Shown: positions 17,655 through 27,414 of the stretch, piece by piece | Numbering within the stretch: position 1 is the first letter of the stretch | Layout of the letters: every line of letters starts with the position of its first letter | DNA from: Bradyrhizobium ottawaense | GTDB taxonomy: Bacteria > Pseudomonadota > Alphaproteobacteria > Rhizobiales > Xanthobacteraceae | DNA: 64,000 nt | Reading direction: 5' to 3' | Assembly: GCF_002278135.3 (NCBI RefSeq) | Contig: NZ_CP029425.2 | Span: 4,750,001 to 4,814,000, forward strand | Translations under genes and position numbers: made by a program | Notes under the pieces: model-generated | The model's database searches: none | What the model was told of the DNA's origin: nothing | What the model saw: the letters and a program-made list of their open reading frames with translations, nothing else

Positions 17655-17678
17655 CCCCCGGCTCTGCCGGGGGATTTT
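17655..17678 (+). terminator. Intrinsic terminator of the cold-shock gene
   Basis: CCCCCGGC at 17655-17662 pairs with GCCGGGGG at 17666-17673 around a TCT loop, followed by ATTTTG. It also lies at the 3' end of purN on the other strand. Confidence 0.85.
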
Positions 17679-17707
17679 GTTTGGGACGCCCGTCGCAGGA
17701 ATGCGGC

Positions 17708-18376
17708 TCAGCTCACCACCGGCGCAACCAGAAAATTCTCCGACGCGGAGCTTCCGTCGGTCTTGCACACGTCGCCCTCGATCCGGACCTTGCCGGTGGC
17801 GAGCAGCCGCAGCGCTTCGGGATAGATGCGATGCTCGACCTCGAGGATGCGCTCCGACAGCGTATCCCCCGTGTCGTGATCGCTCACGGGAACCGCGCCC
17901 TGCATCACGATCGGGCCGGCATCGGTCTCGGGGATGACGAAGTGCACCGTCGCGCCGGACAGCTTGACACCGGCGCGCAAGGCTTGGCCGTGCGGGTCGA
18001 GACCGGGGAAGGACGGCAGCAGCGAGGGATGGATGTTGAGCATCCGCCCGTACCATGCCCTGGTGAACTCGGCCGTGAACAGGCGCATGAAGCCGCCCAG
18101 ACAAATCAGCTCGATGCCGTGCTGGTCGAGCGCCGCCTGCAGCACCTTCTCGAAACCGGCGCGGTCCTTGCCGAACGGCTTGCTCTCGATCACCAGCGTG
18201 TTCACGCCGCTTGCCTTGGCCCGTTCAAGGCCGAGCGCATCGGCCTTGTTCGAGATGACGAGCGAAATCTCCGCCGGGAAATCCGCCGCGCTTGCGGCCC
18301 TGATCAGCGCGGACATGTTGGAGCCGCGGCCGGAGATCAGGATGGCGACGCGGCGCTTCATCACAGCGCGAGTCAT
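17708..18376 (-). CDS. purN: Phosphoribosylglycinamide formyltransferase
   Basis: This enzyme transfers a formyl group from 10-formyl-THF to GAR in purine synthesis. It has 222 residues. ILISGRGSNM near the start binds phosphate, NIHPSLLPSFPG holds the catalytic His, and VHFVIPETDAGPI the Asp. The ATG at 18376 overlaps the purM stop as TAATG, which supports translational coupling. A second ATG five codons in would match the E. coli start more closely. It is the distal gene of a purM-purN pair, as in many bacteria. Confidence 0.96.
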   Translation of the reverse strand: MTRAVMKRRVAILISGRGSNMSALIRAASAADFPAEISLVISNKADALGLERAKASGVNTLVIESKPFGKDRAGFEKVLQAALDQHGIELICLGGFMRLFTAEFTRAWYGRMLNIHPSLLPSFPGLDPHGQALRAGVKLSGATVHFVIPETDAGPIVMQGAVPVSDHDTGDTLSERILEVEHRIYPEALRLLATGKVRIEGDVCKTDGSSASENFLVAPVVS

Positions 18377-19449
18377 TACAGTGCCATGTCGAGATGGCCG
18401 TTATAGACGACGCGGTGCTCGCCCTCGGCCGGGATCACGGTGCCGAGTTGCGCCACGGTCTCACCGGCGTCGGTGAAGACCTGCATGACCTCGTCGACCT
18501 TGTCGGGCTCGACGATCGCGATCATGCCGATGCCGCAGTTGAAGGTGCGCAGCATCTCCAGCTCGGCGATGCCGGCCTGCGCGGCCAGCCATTTGAACAC
18601 CGGCAGCACCGGCAGGCGGGCCAGATCGATACCGACGCCGAGGCTGTTCGGCAGCACGCGCGGAATGTTGTCGGTGAAGCCGCCGCCGGTGATGTGGGCA
18701 AGGCCCTTCACCGCGCCGGTCTCGCGGATCGCGCGCAGGCAGGATTTGACGTAGAGTTTCGTCGGCGTCAGCAGCGCGCCGCCAAGGGTCATGACCGGGG
18801 CGAACGGCGCTGGCGCCTCGAAGCCGAGGCCCGATTGTTCCACGATCTTGCGCACCAGCGAGAAGCCGTTCGAATGCACCCCCGACGAGGCGAGGCCAAT
18901 CACGGCGTCGCCAGCCGCGATGTCCTTGCGCGGCAGCAGCGTGCCCCGCTCCGCAGCACCGACGGCAAAGCCGCCGAGGTCGTAATCGCCGTCCTTGTAC
19001 AGGCCGGGCATCTCGGCGGTCTCGCCGCCGATCAGGGCGCAGCCGGATTCGCGGCAGCCCTCCGCGACGCCTGCGACGATCGAGGCCGTCGCCTCCGGAT
19101 CGAGCTTGCCGCACGCGAAATAGTCCAGGAAGAACAGCGGCTCGGCGCCCTGCACCACGAGGTCGTTGACGCTCATGGCGACAAGATCGATGCCGATCCC
19201 GCCATGCAGCCCGGTCTCGATCGCGATCTTGACCTTGGTGCCGACGCCGTCGGTCGCGGCCACGAGGACCGGATCCTTGAAACCGGCCGCCTTGAGGTCG
19301 AACAGGCCGCCGAAACCGCCGATCTCGGCGTCGGCGCCCGGCCGCGCGGTGGCGCGCACCATCGGCTTGATCAGGTCGACCAGGCGGTTGCCCGCATCGA
19401 TATCGACGCCTGAATCGGCGTAAGTGAGGCCGTTTTTGCGGTCGGTCAT
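18376..19449 (-). CDS. purM: Phosphoribosylformylglycinamidine cyclo-ligase (AIR synthetase)
   Basis: PurM forms aminoimidazole ribotide from FGAM using ATP in purine synthesis. The ATG at 19449 ([20 protein letters not shown]) gives 357 residues, close to the usual 345-356. Key stretches are [19 protein letters not shown] (ATP/metal site), [14 protein letters not shown] and [16 protein letters not shown], and the end has FNCGIGM. Upstream in-frame codons to 19503 add non-family residues. It is followed directly by purN. Confidence 0.97.
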   Translation of the reverse strand: MTDRKNGLTYADSGVDIDAGNRLVDLIKPMVRATARPGADAEIGGFGGLFDLKAAGFKDPVLVAATDGVGTKVKIAIETGLHGGIGIDLVAMSVNDLVVQGAEPLFFLDYFACGKLDPEATASIVAGVAEGCRESGCALIGGETAEMPGLYKDGDYDLGGFAVGAAERGTLLPRKDIAAGDAVIGLASSGVHSNGFSLVRKIVEQSGLGFEAPAPFAPVMTLGGALLTPTKLYVKSCLRAIRETGAVKGLAHITGGGFTDNIPRVLPNSLGVGIDLARLPVLPVFKWLAAQAGIAELEMLRTFNCGIGMIAIVEPDKVDEVMQVFTDAGETVAQLGTVIPAEGEHRVVYNGHLDMAL

Positions 19450-19606
19450 GCCCGATTTCCAGTGGGTTCGCGGCTGGTTACGTCGAATTCCGGGGACGCG
19501 CAATGGCTCGCATGGCGCACCGCCGTATACTATGTAGAGATATCAACCGGTTCAGCCTCCCGAGAGGCCGGATTCGAGGTCAGACCGGGTGCCGGGAAGC
19601 GCTTTC

Positions 19607-20149
19607 GTGAGTATTCCGAATATCATTACCCTGGGCCGCATCATGCTGGTCCCGATCATCGTCTGGGCCATCGTGTCGAGCCAAATGGAGGTCGCGTTCG
19701 CCGTCTTCCTGATCGCCGGTATCAGCGACGCCGTGGACGGCTTCCTGGCCAAGCGCTTCAACATGACGAGCGAGCTCGGCGCCCTGCTCGACCCGCTCGC
19801 GGACAAGGCGCTGCTGGTCTCGATCTACATGGCGCTGGGCATCTGGGGCGCAATTCCGCGCTGGATCGTGATCCTGGTGGTCTCGCGCGACATCATGATC
19901 GTCGCCGCCGTGATCGTGTCCTGGCTGTTCGACCGGCCCGTTGAGATGAAGCCGTCGAAAGTGTCCAAGCTCAACACCGTGGCACAGGTGGCGTTCGCGG
20001 CGCTCGTGCTGGCAGCGCTTGCCTTCGGCTTCAAGCCGGCCCCTTATGATATCATCCTGATGGGCCTCGTCACGGTCTTCACACTCTCCTCCGTGTCGCT
20101 CTATCTGGTCGAGTGGCTGCGGCACATGAGCACGATCGAGGCCAAGTAG
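19607..20149 (+). CDS. CDP-alcohol phosphatidyltransferase (PgsA-like)
   Basis: This integral membrane phospholipid enzyme of 180 residues starts at the GTG at 19607. An upstream GTG at 19589 is possible but SIPNIITLGR is the typical start of the family. The CDP-OH motif is visible as DAVDGFLAKRF...GALLDPLAD, with Lys in the Arg position of the usual D-x2-DG-x2-AR form. PgsA makes phosphatidylglycerol phosphate. PgsA and cardiolipin synthase-type members share this motif, so the substrate is not certain. Its C-terminus (STIEAK) is followed by a near-exact duplicate of its last 19 bases. Confidence 0.88.
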   Translation: MSIPNIITLGRIMLVPIIVWAIVSSQMEVAFAVFLIAGISDAVDGFLAKRFNMTSELGALLDPLADKALLVSIYMALGIWGAIPRWIVILVVSRDIMIVAAVIVSWLFDRPVEMKPSKVSKLNTVAQVAFAALVLAALAFGFKPAPYDIILMGLVTVFTLSSVSLYLVEWLRHMSTIEAK

Positions 20150-20166
20150 CACGATCGAGGCCAAAT
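20129..20166. repeat. 19-bp tandem duplication over a stop codon
   Basis: AGCACGATCGAGGCCAAGT at 20129-20147 is followed at once by AGCACGATCGAGGCCAAAT at 20148-20166. The first copy encodes the last codons of the phosphatidyltransferase gene, and the second lies beyond its TAG. Confidence 0.9.
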
Positions 20167-20260
20167 GAGAGGCGATGCGGCCCCGTAAAAGGCCAACTCC
20201 CGCTCGATACGTCCGACCTCTTCGAATGACGCCGGCGCGCCGGCATGGAGCAAAGCAAGC

Positions 20261-20938
20261 GTGCCAGGCCGCGTTCACCCCCGACAATTGGCGTTTTCGC
20301 TTCCGCATGCGGAGAGCCTCAGCCGGGACAATTTCCTCGAAGGCCCCGCCAATGCGGCCGGTCTCGGCCTGATCGACAGCTGGCCGGAATGGCCGAACCG
20401 GATCATGTGGCTGGCCGGTCCCGAAGGAAGCGGCAAGAGCCATCTCGCCGCGATCTGGGCCGAGGCATCAGGGGCCCGCTCCACCACGGCCAATGCGCTG
20501 ACCGCTGCGGGGGTCCCGGGCACGCTCGCCACCGGCGCGCTGGTGGTCGAGGATCTCAAGGCCAGGGAAGTTGACGAACGCGCCCTCTTCCACCTGATGA
20601 ACCTCGCCCGCGAGGATGGCGCCTACGTCCTGTTCACCGGACGCGAGGTGCCGGCCTCGCTGGAGATCGAGCTTCGCGACCTGCGCTCGCGTCTGCGCGC
20701 CGTTCCAGTGGTCGCGTTGCTGCCGCCCGACGACCAGCTGTTCCGCGGCCTGATCGTCAAATTCTGCGCCGACCGCCAGCTCACCGTGGACGAGAGCGTG
20801 GTCGGCTACCTCGCCACCCGCCTGGAGCGGTCCTCGGCCGCCGCCCGCCAGGCCGTGGAACTGCTCGACAGCGAAGCCCTCAGGCTCGGCCGCCCGGTCA
20901 CCCGGGCGCTGGCCGCCGAGCTGCTCCGCGACGCCTGA
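20261..20938 (+). CDS. hdaA: DnaA-inactivator-like AAA+ protein (HdaA)
   Basis: HdaA-type proteins bind the sliding clamp and promote hydrolysis of DnaA-ATP to limit re-initiation. The GTG at 20261 gives 225 residues. QLAFSL at 9-14 is a clamp-binding motif, GPEGSGKS at 53-60 is the Walker A motif, and the AAA+ lid follows with RSRLRAVPVVALLPPDD and an ending RQAVELLDSEALRLGRPV. It lacks the DnaA DNA-binding domain, as expected. Its position after a PgsA-like gene and before ppk matches what I recall of related genomes. Confidence 0.88.
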   Translation: MPGRVHPRQLAFSLPHAESLSRDNFLEGPANAAGLGLIDSWPEWPNRIMWLAGPEGSGKSHLAAIWAEASGARSTTANALTAAGVPGTLATGALVVEDLKAREVDERALFHLMNLAREDGAYVLFTGREVPASLEIELRDLRSRLRAVPVVALLPPDDQLFRGLIVKFCADRQLTVDESVVGYLATRLERSSAAARQAVELLDSEALRLGRPVTRALAAELLRDA

Positions 20939-21005
20939 TCGGCCTCCGTGGCCGCCTCCAGACCCACGCCAAGCCCGCTTGACGCGGCGAACCGGCGGAA
21001 CATCA

Positions 21006-21023
21006 ATGTCATCGAAACGTCAT
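21006..21023 (+). promoter_or_regulatory. PHO-box-like direct repeat upstream of ppk
   Basis: ATGTCATCGAAACGTCAT contains GTCAT twice (21008-21012 and 21019-21023), 11 bases apart, the spacing of PhoB units. It lies 58 bases before the ppk start. It is weaker than the site at 5264. Confidence 0.5.
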
Positions 21024-21081
21024 CGCTCTAACACATGCTCCGGCCGGTTTTGCGCATAAGTCGCAAATTGGGGCGAACTGG

Positions 21082-23289
21082 ATGGACCGACTTCTGATGG
21101 ACTCTGCGCAAGCTGTTGAAACTAAAGAAAAAGCCCCAGAGACCGAGAGCCTGCCGGCGATCGCATCGAGTCCCGAGCGATTCATCAACCGCGAGCTCTC
21201 CTGGCTGCATTTCAACCGCCGCGTCCTGGAGGAATCGGTCAATCCCAGCCACCCCATGCTGGAGCGGGTGCGATTCCTGTCGATTTCGGCGAATAACCTC
21301 GACGAGTTCTTCATGGTCCGCGTCGCCGGCATCAAGGCCCAGGTGCGTGAGGGCATTGCCGAACGCAGCCCCGACGGCCTGACGCCATCCGAGCAACTCG
21401 CGCTGATCAACCGCACCGTCTCCGAGCTCGCCTCCGACCAGCAGGCGATCTGGCGCGACCTGCGCGGCACGCTGGCCGATGTCGGCATCGTGCTCGTCGA
21501 GGGCAAGGAGGTCACCAAGGCGGAACGGACCTGGATCGAGGACTACTTCCTCAGCAACGTATTCCCGCTGCTGACCCCGCTGGCGATCGACCCGGCCCAC
21601 CCCTTCCCGTTCATCCCGAGCCTCGGCTTCACCATCGCGCTCCAGCTCACCCGCGCCGCCGACGGCAAGCAGATGAACGCGCTGATCCGCATGCCCGGCA
21701 AGATCGACCGCTTCATCCGCCTGCCGACCGAGGGCAAGGCCGTCCGGCTGATCTCGCTGGAGCAGGCGACCGCCCTGTTCATCAACCGCCTGTTCCCAGG
21801 CTACAATCTGCACGGCCAGGGCGCCTTCCGCATCATCCGCGACTCCGAGCTCGAAATCGAGGAAGAGGCGGAAGACCTCGTCCGCCTGTTCGAGACCGCG
21901 CTGAAGCGCCGCCGCCGCGGATCGGTGATCCGGCTCGAGATCGACGCCAAGATGCCGGAGGAGCTGCGCAACTTCGTTCAGCACGCGCTGTCGGCCGCCG
22001 ATGACGAGGTGTTCCTGGTCGACGGCGTGCAGGCGATGAACGAGCTCTCGCAGCTCACCCGCCTCGACCGGCCCGATCTCGAATTCACCCCTTACGTGCC
22101 GCGCCACCCCGAGCGCGTGCGCGAGCATGGCGGCGACATCTTTGCCGCGATCCGGCAGAAGGACCTCGTGGTCCATCATCCCTACGAATCCTTCGACGTG
22201 GTGGTGCAGTTCCTGCAGCAGGCCACGCGCGACCCCGATGTCGTCGCGATCAAGCAGACGCTCTACCGCACCTCCAACAACTCGCCGATCGTCCGCGCGC
22301 TGGCGGAAGCCGCCGAGGCCGGCAAATCCGTCACCGCGTTGATCGAGCTGAAGGCGCGCTTCGACGAGGAAGCCAATATCCGCTGGGCACGCGACCTCGA
22401 ACGCGCCGGCGTGCAGGTCGTCTACGGCTTCCTCGAACTGAAGACGCACGCAAAGCTCTCGATGGTGGTGCGCCGCGAGGGCGGCAGCCTCACGACTTAC
22501 GTCCATACCGGCACCGGCAATTATCATCCGGTCACCGCGCGCATCTACACCGACCTCTCCTACTTCACCTCGGATCCGACCATCGGCCGCGACGCCGCGC
22601 GTGTGTTCAATTTCATCACCGGCTATGCCGCGCCGAGCGATCTGGAGAAGATGGCGGTGTCGCCGCTGACCCTGCGCAAGCGCATCATCGAGCACATCCA
22701 GGGCGAGACCGCGCATGCGCGCCACGGCCGCCACGGTGCGGTCTGGATGAAGATGAATGCACTGGTCGACCCCGACATCATCGACGCGCTCTATGAGGCT
22801 TCCCAGGCCGGCGTGCAGGTCGAGCTCGTGGTGCGCGGTATCTGCTGCCTGCGCCCCGGCATTCCCGGCCTGTCCGAGAACATCCGCGTCAAGTCGATCA
22901 TCGGACGCTTCCTGGAACACGGCCGAATCTACTGCTTCGGCATGGGCCAGGGCCTGCCGAGCGCCAAAGCGGCTGTGTATATCTCCTCCGCCGACATGAT
23001 GCCGCGCAACCTCGACCGCCGCGTCGAGGTGCTGTGTCCGCTGCAAAATCCGACGGTGCATCAGCAGGTTCTCGAACAGATCATGGTCGCGAATCTCAAG
23101 GACAATGAGCAGAGCTGGCAATTGTTGCCGGACGGGTCCTCAACGCGTATGAAGACCGCGAAAGGCGAGGAGCCTTTCAACGTCCACAACTACTTCATGA
23201 CAAATCCGAGTCTGTCTGGCCGTGGAAAGTCGCTCAAGGAATCCTCGCCGCGTCGTCTCACGCGCCGGAACGAACGCCATCAATCCTGA
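21082..23289 (+). CDS. ppk: Polyphosphate kinase 1
   Basis: PPK1 reversibly builds polyphosphate from the gamma phosphate of ATP. It has 735 residues, typical length. The start [18 protein letters not shown] is the N-terminal domain signature, and [15 protein letters not shown] carries the autophosphorylated His. A second His occurs in VHTGTGNYH, and [19 protein letters not shown] ends the phosphotransfer domain. An internal ATG at 21097 is possible. ppx follows six bases after the stop, so synthesis and breakdown genes share a transcript. Confidence 0.98.
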   Translation: MDRLLMDSAQAVETKEKAPETESLPAIASSPERFINRELSWLHFNRRVLEESVNPSHPMLERVRFLSISANNLDEFFMVRVAGIKAQVREGIAERSPDGLTPSEQLALINRTVSELASDQQAIWRDLRGTLADVGIVLVEGKEVTKAERTWIEDYFLSNVFPLLTPLAIDPAHPFPFIPSLGFTIALQLTRAADGKQMNALIRMPGKIDRFIRLPTEGKAVRLISLEQATALFINRLFPGYNLHGQGAFRIIRDSELEIEEEAEDLVRLFETALKRRRRGSVIRLEIDAKMPEELRNFVQHALSAADDEVFLVDGVQAMNELSQLTRLDRPDLEFTPYVPRHPERVREHGGDIFAAIRQKDLVVHHPYESFDVVVQFLQQATRDPDVVAIKQTLYRTSNNSPIVRALAEAAEAGKSVTALIELKARFDEEANIRWARDLERAGVQVVYGFLELKTHAKLSMVVRREGGSLTTYVHTGTGNYHPVTARIYTDLSYFTSDPTIGRDAARVFNFITGYAAPSDLEKMAVSPLTLRKRIIEHIQGETAHARHGRHGAVWMKMNALVDPDIIDALYEASQAGVQVELVVRGICCLRPGIPGLSENIRVKSIIGRFLEHGRIYCFGMGQGLPSAKAAVYISSADMMPRNLDRRVEVLCPLQNPTVHQQVLEQIMVANLKDNEQSWQLLPDGSSTRMKTAKGEEPFNVHNYFMTNPSLSGRGKSLKESSPRRLTRRNERHQS

Positions 23290-23295
23290 TCAGGG

Positions 23296-24807
23296 ATGTT
23301 CGACGTGAAGCGGCCGCGCAAGCGCGGCTCGAGCGTCGCGGTCATCGATATCGGTTCCAACTCGGTCCGTCTCGTCGTCTACGAGGGGCTGACGCGGAGC
23401 CTCATTCCGATCTTCAACGAGAAGACGCTGTGCGGCCTCGGCCGCGAGGTGCAGAGCACCGGTCTGCTCGCGCCCGACGCCGTCGACAAGGCGCTGACCT
23501 CGCTGAGGCGCTTTCGCGCATTGTGCCGTGTGATGCAGGTCGGGCGCGTGTTCGCGATCGCGACCGCGGCCTGCCGCGACGCCTCCAACGGCCCCGACTT
23601 CATCGCGAAGGCCGAGCGCATCTGCGCCGTGAAGATCGAGATCCTCTCGGGCCCGCGCGAGGCGCGGCTGTCGGCGCTCGGCGTGATCTCCGGCATCCAC
23701 CATCCCGACGGCATCGTCGGCGACCTCGGCGGCGGCTCGCTCGAATTGATCGACGTGCGCAGGAAAAGCGTGCGCAGCGGCGTGACGCTGCCGCTGGGGG
23801 GCCTCGCGCTGCAGGACCTCGCGCATAAATCGCTCAAGCGCGCCGATCGCATCGTGCGCGAGGAGCTCGACGAGGTGCCGCAGCTCACCGCCGGCAGCGG
23901 CCGCACCTTCTACGCCGTCGGCGGCACCTGGCGCGCGCTGGCGCGCATTCACATCATCCAGAGCGGCTATCCGCTCCAGGTGATGCACGGTTACTCGCTG
24001 TCGGCGGCTGAAGCGCTCGACTTCTCGCGTCGTCTCCGTCGCCTGGCGGCCGCGGACATGCTCGCCGACATCGAGAGCGTCGCCGATGCCCGCCGCCCCC
24101 TTCTCACCTATGCGGCGCTGGTGCTCGAGCACATCATCCGGGTGGCGAAGCCGAAGACGATCGTGTTCTCGACCTTCGGCGTGCGCGAGGGCCTGCTGCA
24201 CGAGAAGCTGTCGGAGCCGGAACGCAACAAGGACGGCCTGATCTGCGCCGCGGAAGAGCTGAACCAGCTGCTGTCGCGCTCGGCCAAGCACGCCCACGAG
24301 CTGATCGCCTGGACCGACCGCCTCGCGCGCGTGGTGAAGCTGCGCGAGACCGAGGAGGACCGCCGCTTGCGCCACACCGCGTGCCTGCTGTCCGATATCG
24401 GCTGGCGCGTGCATCCAGATCACCGCGGCGAGCAGACGCTGAGCCTGGTCGTCAACGGCAATTTCGGCGCGATCACCCACACCGAGCGTGCCTTCGTCGG
24501 CCTGTCGGTGTTCTATCGCTATGCGGGCCTGAGCGAGGAAAACCAGCCGCCGGTCACCATGCAGGAGCTGCTGACGCCGGCGCAGCTCGAACGCGCGCGC
24601 CTCTTGGGCGCGGCGTTCCGCGTCGCGCATCTGATCTCGGCGGCGCGCCCGGGCGTGCTGCCGGCCACGCATTTCCGCAGCCAGGGCCGCAAGCTGATGC
24701 TGGTGTTCGAGCACCGCCTCGGCGACCTCGTCGCCGACCGCGTCGGCAGCCGCTTCCGCGCACTCGCCCGCCTGGTCAGCCGCGCCGGCTCGATCGTGCG
24801 GCGCTAA
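23296..24807 (+). CDS. ppx: Exopolyphosphatase (Ppx/GppA family)
   Basis: Exopolyphosphatases release phosphate from polyphosphate ends or hydrolyse pppGpp. The protein has 503 residues. The actin-like ATPase fold shows VIDIGSNSVRLVVYE near 16-30 and GDLGGGSLELID near 142-153, and the C-terminal HD-like domain follows (HTACLLSDIGWRVHPDHR). It follows ppk by six bases. Ppx and GppA activities cannot be told apart here; the ppk neighbour favours Ppx. A repeat at 24807-24909 separates it from the convergent sensor kinase gene. Confidence 0.95.
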   Translation: MFDVKRPRKRGSSVAVIDIGSNSVRLVVYEGLTRSLIPIFNEKTLCGLGREVQSTGLLAPDAVDKALTSLRRFRALCRVMQVGRVFAIATAACRDASNGPDFIAKAERICAVKIEILSGPREARLSALGVISGIHHPDGIVGDLGGGSLELIDVRRKSVRSGVTLPLGGLALQDLAHKSLKRADRIVREELDEVPQLTAGSGRTFYAVGGTWRALARIHIIQSGYPLQVMHGYSLSAAEALDFSRRLRRLAAADMLADIESVADARRPLLTYAALVLEHIIRVAKPKTIVFSTFGVREGLLHEKLSEPERNKDGLICAAEELNQLLSRSAKHAHELIAWTDRLARVVKLRETEEDRRLRHTACLLSDIGWRVHPDHRGEQTLSLVVNGNFGAITHTERAFVGLSVFYRYAGLSEENQPPVTMQELLTPAQLERARLLGAAFRVAHLISAARPGVLPATHFRSQGRKLMLVFEHRLGDLVADRVGSRFRALARLVSRAGSIVRR

Positions 24808-24909
24808 AGCATGATCCGGAAAAGTGCGCAGCGGTTTTCCGAAAAGATCATGCTCAAACAACAACCTGAAGAGCGATGACGTTTCATCCTAATCGCATCG
24901 CGCTTTAGG
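24807..24909. repeat. Dispersed palindromic repeat (CATGATCCGGAAAAG family), copy 1
   Basis: AAAGCATGATCCGGAAAAG and GGTTTTCCGAAAAGATCATGCT form a hairpin, followed by an AT-rich tail with GATGACGTTTCATCCTAATC and ending GCGCTTTAG. The same ~100-base element in reverse orientation lies at 53645-53753, and a shorter palindrome-only copy at 35812-35858. It sits between two convergent genes. Confidence 0.85.
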
Positions 24910-24913
24910 GTCT

Positions 24914-26293
24914 TCAACCAGCAGCGGCCGTTTGATCGCGGCTGCCCTCTGGCGCGATGACGGCTTTCAGTCCGCCGAGCTCGGAATCGGTGAGGACAAG
25001 CAGCCATCCATAGGCACTGAGCACGTCCTGAACGATTGCGAGGCCGAGGCCGGCGCCCTCGCCGCGCTCATCCAGTCTCGCACCGCGTTCGAGCACGCGC
25101 GAACGTTCGGCGGCCGCGATGCCCGGCCCGTCGTCCTCGACCGTGATCGCCGGGCCCGCAATGGCATCCGCGCCAATGCGCACCTGGCTCTTGGCGTGAC
25201 GGGCGGCGTTTTCCAGGAGATTGCCCAGCACTTCGGCCAGATCGGTGCGATCGAGCGGCACGCTCGGTTCGCCCGTTATGCAGGCCTTGAATTCAAGCTT
25301 CTGCGCGGCAGGCGTGCGCGCCAGCGTCAGTATCAGGGACTCGACAAGCGGTCTGAGGCGCGTGGAGATACCGCCACGCTGTCGTGCCGTGCCTCGCGCC
25401 CGGGCGCGTGCCAGTTCGCGGTCGACATGACGGCTCATCGCGTCGGCGACAGCTTCGATGGCCTTGGCAACGTCCTGCTCACCTCGCTGACGCAAAAGCG
25501 CGACGTCGGCCGCGAGCGCGGCGAGCGGCGTCTTCAGCCCATGCGCCAAGTCGGCGGCGCGGCTGCGCGAACGTTCGATCTCGCCTTCCTGGGCGTCGAT
25601 CAGATTGTTCACCTCTTCCACCAGCGGCTTCACCTCGGCAGGGACGTCGACGGGGAGATGCTTGCGTTGGCCTGAGCGGACGTCGGCGACGCCGCGGCGA
25701 AGTGCATCGAGCGGACGTAGGCCCAGTCCGACCTGGATCGAGGTGGCCGCCGCCAGCACCAGCCCCAGCAGGCCGAGCGCCAGTGCCAGATCCCTGGCGA
25801 ATTGCGAGGCGGCGACCGACACGCGGGCAAGATCGGCCGCCACCGCGACGCGCACCGGGACGCGGCGGTCGCCCACGGTCAGCAGCACGCGGCGTTCACT
25901 GACCAGGAGCCGCGCGTTCGCCGGCCCGGGGATGACGTGACGGTGCAATTCGCGAGGCGACGGCTCGTCCTGCGGCAGGTCCAACGCCGTGTCCCACAGC
26001 GAACGTGAACGCAGCACCTGACCGCCGTCGTCCGATACCTGCCAGTACAGGCCCGAAAGCGGGTCGGCAAAACGCGGATCGGCCGGCGGCCGGCCCACCA
26101 CCAGCTTGCCCTGGGCATCGACGTCGATACCCGCGACGAGCTGCTTCAAATAGATGTCGAGGTCGCTGCCGATCGTGCGCGTGACGTGGCGTTCGAACAG
26201 CAGCGTCAGCCCGGCGCCGGCAATGGTCAGCGCAACCAGGATGGCCACAACGCCGCCGGCCACCAGTCGCAGCCGCAACGAGCCCCAGCTCAC
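24914..26293 (-). CDS. Sensor histidine kinase (PhoQ-like)
   Basis: This 459-residue membrane kinase has transmembrane helices at about 11-33 and 168-190 with a periplasmic sensor between. A HAMP-like segment follows (to about 235), then His251 in the H box (DLAHGLKTPLAAL). The N, G1 and G2 boxes are ENAARHA, DDGPGI and GEGAGLGLAIV. Its start overlaps the response-regulator stop by four bases (ATGA). The neighbouring PepSY proteins suggest an envelope or metal-related signal, but the stimulus is unknown. Confidence 0.95.
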   Translation of the reverse strand: MSWGSLRLRLVAGGVVAILVALTIAGAGLTLLFERHVTRTIGSDLDIYLKQLVAGIDVDAQGKLVVGRPPADPRFADPLSGLYWQVSDDGGQVLRSRSLWDTALDLPQDEPSPRELHRHVIPGPANARLLVSERRVLLTVGDRRVPVRVAVAADLARVSVAASQFARDLALALGLLGLVLAAATSIQVGLGLRPLDALRRGVADVRSGQRKHLPVDVPAEVKPLVEEVNNLIDAQEGEIERSRSRAADLAHGLKTPLAALAADVALLRQRGEQDVAKAIEAVADAMSRHVDRELARARARGTARQRGGISTRLRPLVESLILTLARTPAAQKLEFKACITGEPSVPLDRTDLAEVLGNLLENAARHAKSQVRIGADAIAGPAITVEDDGPGIAAAERSRVLERGARLDERGEGAGLGLAIVQDVLSAYGWLLVLTDSELGGLKAVIAPEGSRDQTAAAG

Positions 26294-26958
26294 GGCGTCG
26301 TCTCCGGTATCAGATAGCCGAAGCCGCGCCTGGTCTCGATCAGATCGGCGCCGAGCTTCTTGCGCACCCGGCCGACCAGCACCTCGAGCGCGTTCGACTC
26401 GTGGTCCTCGCCGTGGCCATAGACGTTTTCGTCGAGCTCGTGCTGCGACACCACACGGCCGCGGTGGTGCAAGAGAAAGGCGATCAGGCGATATTCCAAC
26501 GGCGACAACGCGACGGGTACGCCGCGCAGCGTCACCTTCATCTGACGCTCGTCGAGTTCGACGTCGCCGGCGACGATCCGTGAGGAGGCATGGCCTGCCG
26601 AGCGGCGCACGATCGAGCGCAGCCGCGCCAGCAGTTCCTCCATGCGGAAGGGCTTAGGCAGGTAATCGTCGGCGCCCGCGTCGATACCATCGACGCGCTC
26701 GGCCCAGCTGCCGCGCGCCGTCAGGATCAGCACCGGCATGGAGCGTCCGTTCGCGCGCCAGCGCTTGAGCACCGCCAGGCCGTCCATGTCGGGCAAGCCG
26801 AGATCGAGGATGACGGCGCCGTAGTCCTCGGTATCACCGCGGAACCAGGCTTCCTCGCCGTTGCGGACGGTCTCGACCACATAGCCGGCCGCTTGTAACG
26901 CCCTCTCCACATCGGCCGCGATCCGTCGGTCGTCCTCCACGAGCAGCAGGCGCATCAC
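26290..26958 (-). CDS. OmpR-family response regulator
   Basis: It has 222 residues. The receiver domain has Asp9/Asp10, the phospho-acceptor Asp52 (ILDLGLPDMDG), Thr in LTARG and Lys in YLPKPF. The C-terminal winged helix is LSPLEYRLIAFLLHHRGRVVSQ ... GRVRKKLG. Its ATG overlaps the stop of the PepSY gene upstream, and its TGA overlaps the kinase start. It is thus the middle gene of a three-gene operon and the partner of the kinase. Confidence 0.97.
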   Translation of the reverse strand: MMRLLLVEDDRRIAADVERALQAAGYVVETVRNGEEAWFRGDTEDYGAVILDLGLPDMDGLAVLKRWRANGRSMPVLILTARGSWAERVDGIDAGADDYLPKPFRMEELLARLRSIVRRSAGHASSRIVAGDVELDERQMKVTLRGVPVALSPLEYRLIAFLLHHRGRVVSQHELDENVYGHGEDHESNALEVLVGRVRKKLGADLIETRRGFGYLIPETTP

Positions 26959-27281
26959 TTCTCCTTGACGCGTTCGATCTCGCCGCTGCGCGCATCGACG
27001 TACACCTCGTAGAGGCGGCCCTTGTCGTCGACGACGCGAAACTCGTAGATCCAGCGGCCACGCTCGCGCTCTATCTCCACGCCGGCAACCTCACCCGGCA
27101 GCTTGCCGCGAATGGATGCGAGAATGTCGGCGAGCGGCTTGATCTCACCCGCCTCGACTGCACGGCGAACCGCGTCGGGCGCGCCTTTATCGTGGCCGCC
27201 TGCTGCGGCAGGCACCGGCGCGAGCAGGACCCCTGCCAGCAATGGCACCGCGAGGAATCCCAGGAGGCTGGCGGGCTGCAT
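26955..27281 (-). CDS. Secreted PepSY-domain protein
   Basis: The ATG at 27281 (MQPASLLGFLAVPLLAG) gives 108 residues with a clear signal peptide ending near PAAAG. A longer frame to 27464 would bury this signal. The PepSY fold occupies the rest: RAVEAGEIKPLADILASI, then VEIERERGRWIYEFRVVDDKGRLYEVYVDARSGEIERVKEK. PepSY proteins are found in metalloprotease propeptides and near two-component systems. It is first in the operon with the regulator and kinase. Confidence 0.88.
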   Translation of the reverse strand: MQPASLLGFLAVPLLAGVLLAPVPAAAGGHDKGAPDAVRRAVEAGEIKPLADILASIRGKLPGEVAGVEIERERGRWIYEFRVVDDKGRLYEVYVDARSGEIERVKEK

Positions 27282-27414
27282 TCGCAAAGAATGCCCTAAT
27301 CGACCTGACAGAACGCTGACGTGGATCAACAGGTGGCCGTCAGCGCTCTTCTGCCAGTGTCCGTCCATCGCCTCGCCGCATGACGCGGCCGGGCGCCACA
27401 AGCCGGAGAGAACC

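Noticed and set aside
21028..23121. A 697-codon frame opposite ppk
   Set aside because: It mirrors the conserved ppk sequence and shows no motif of its own.
23290..24864. A 524-codon frame opposite ppx
   Set aside because: It lies entirely over ppx and lacks family features.
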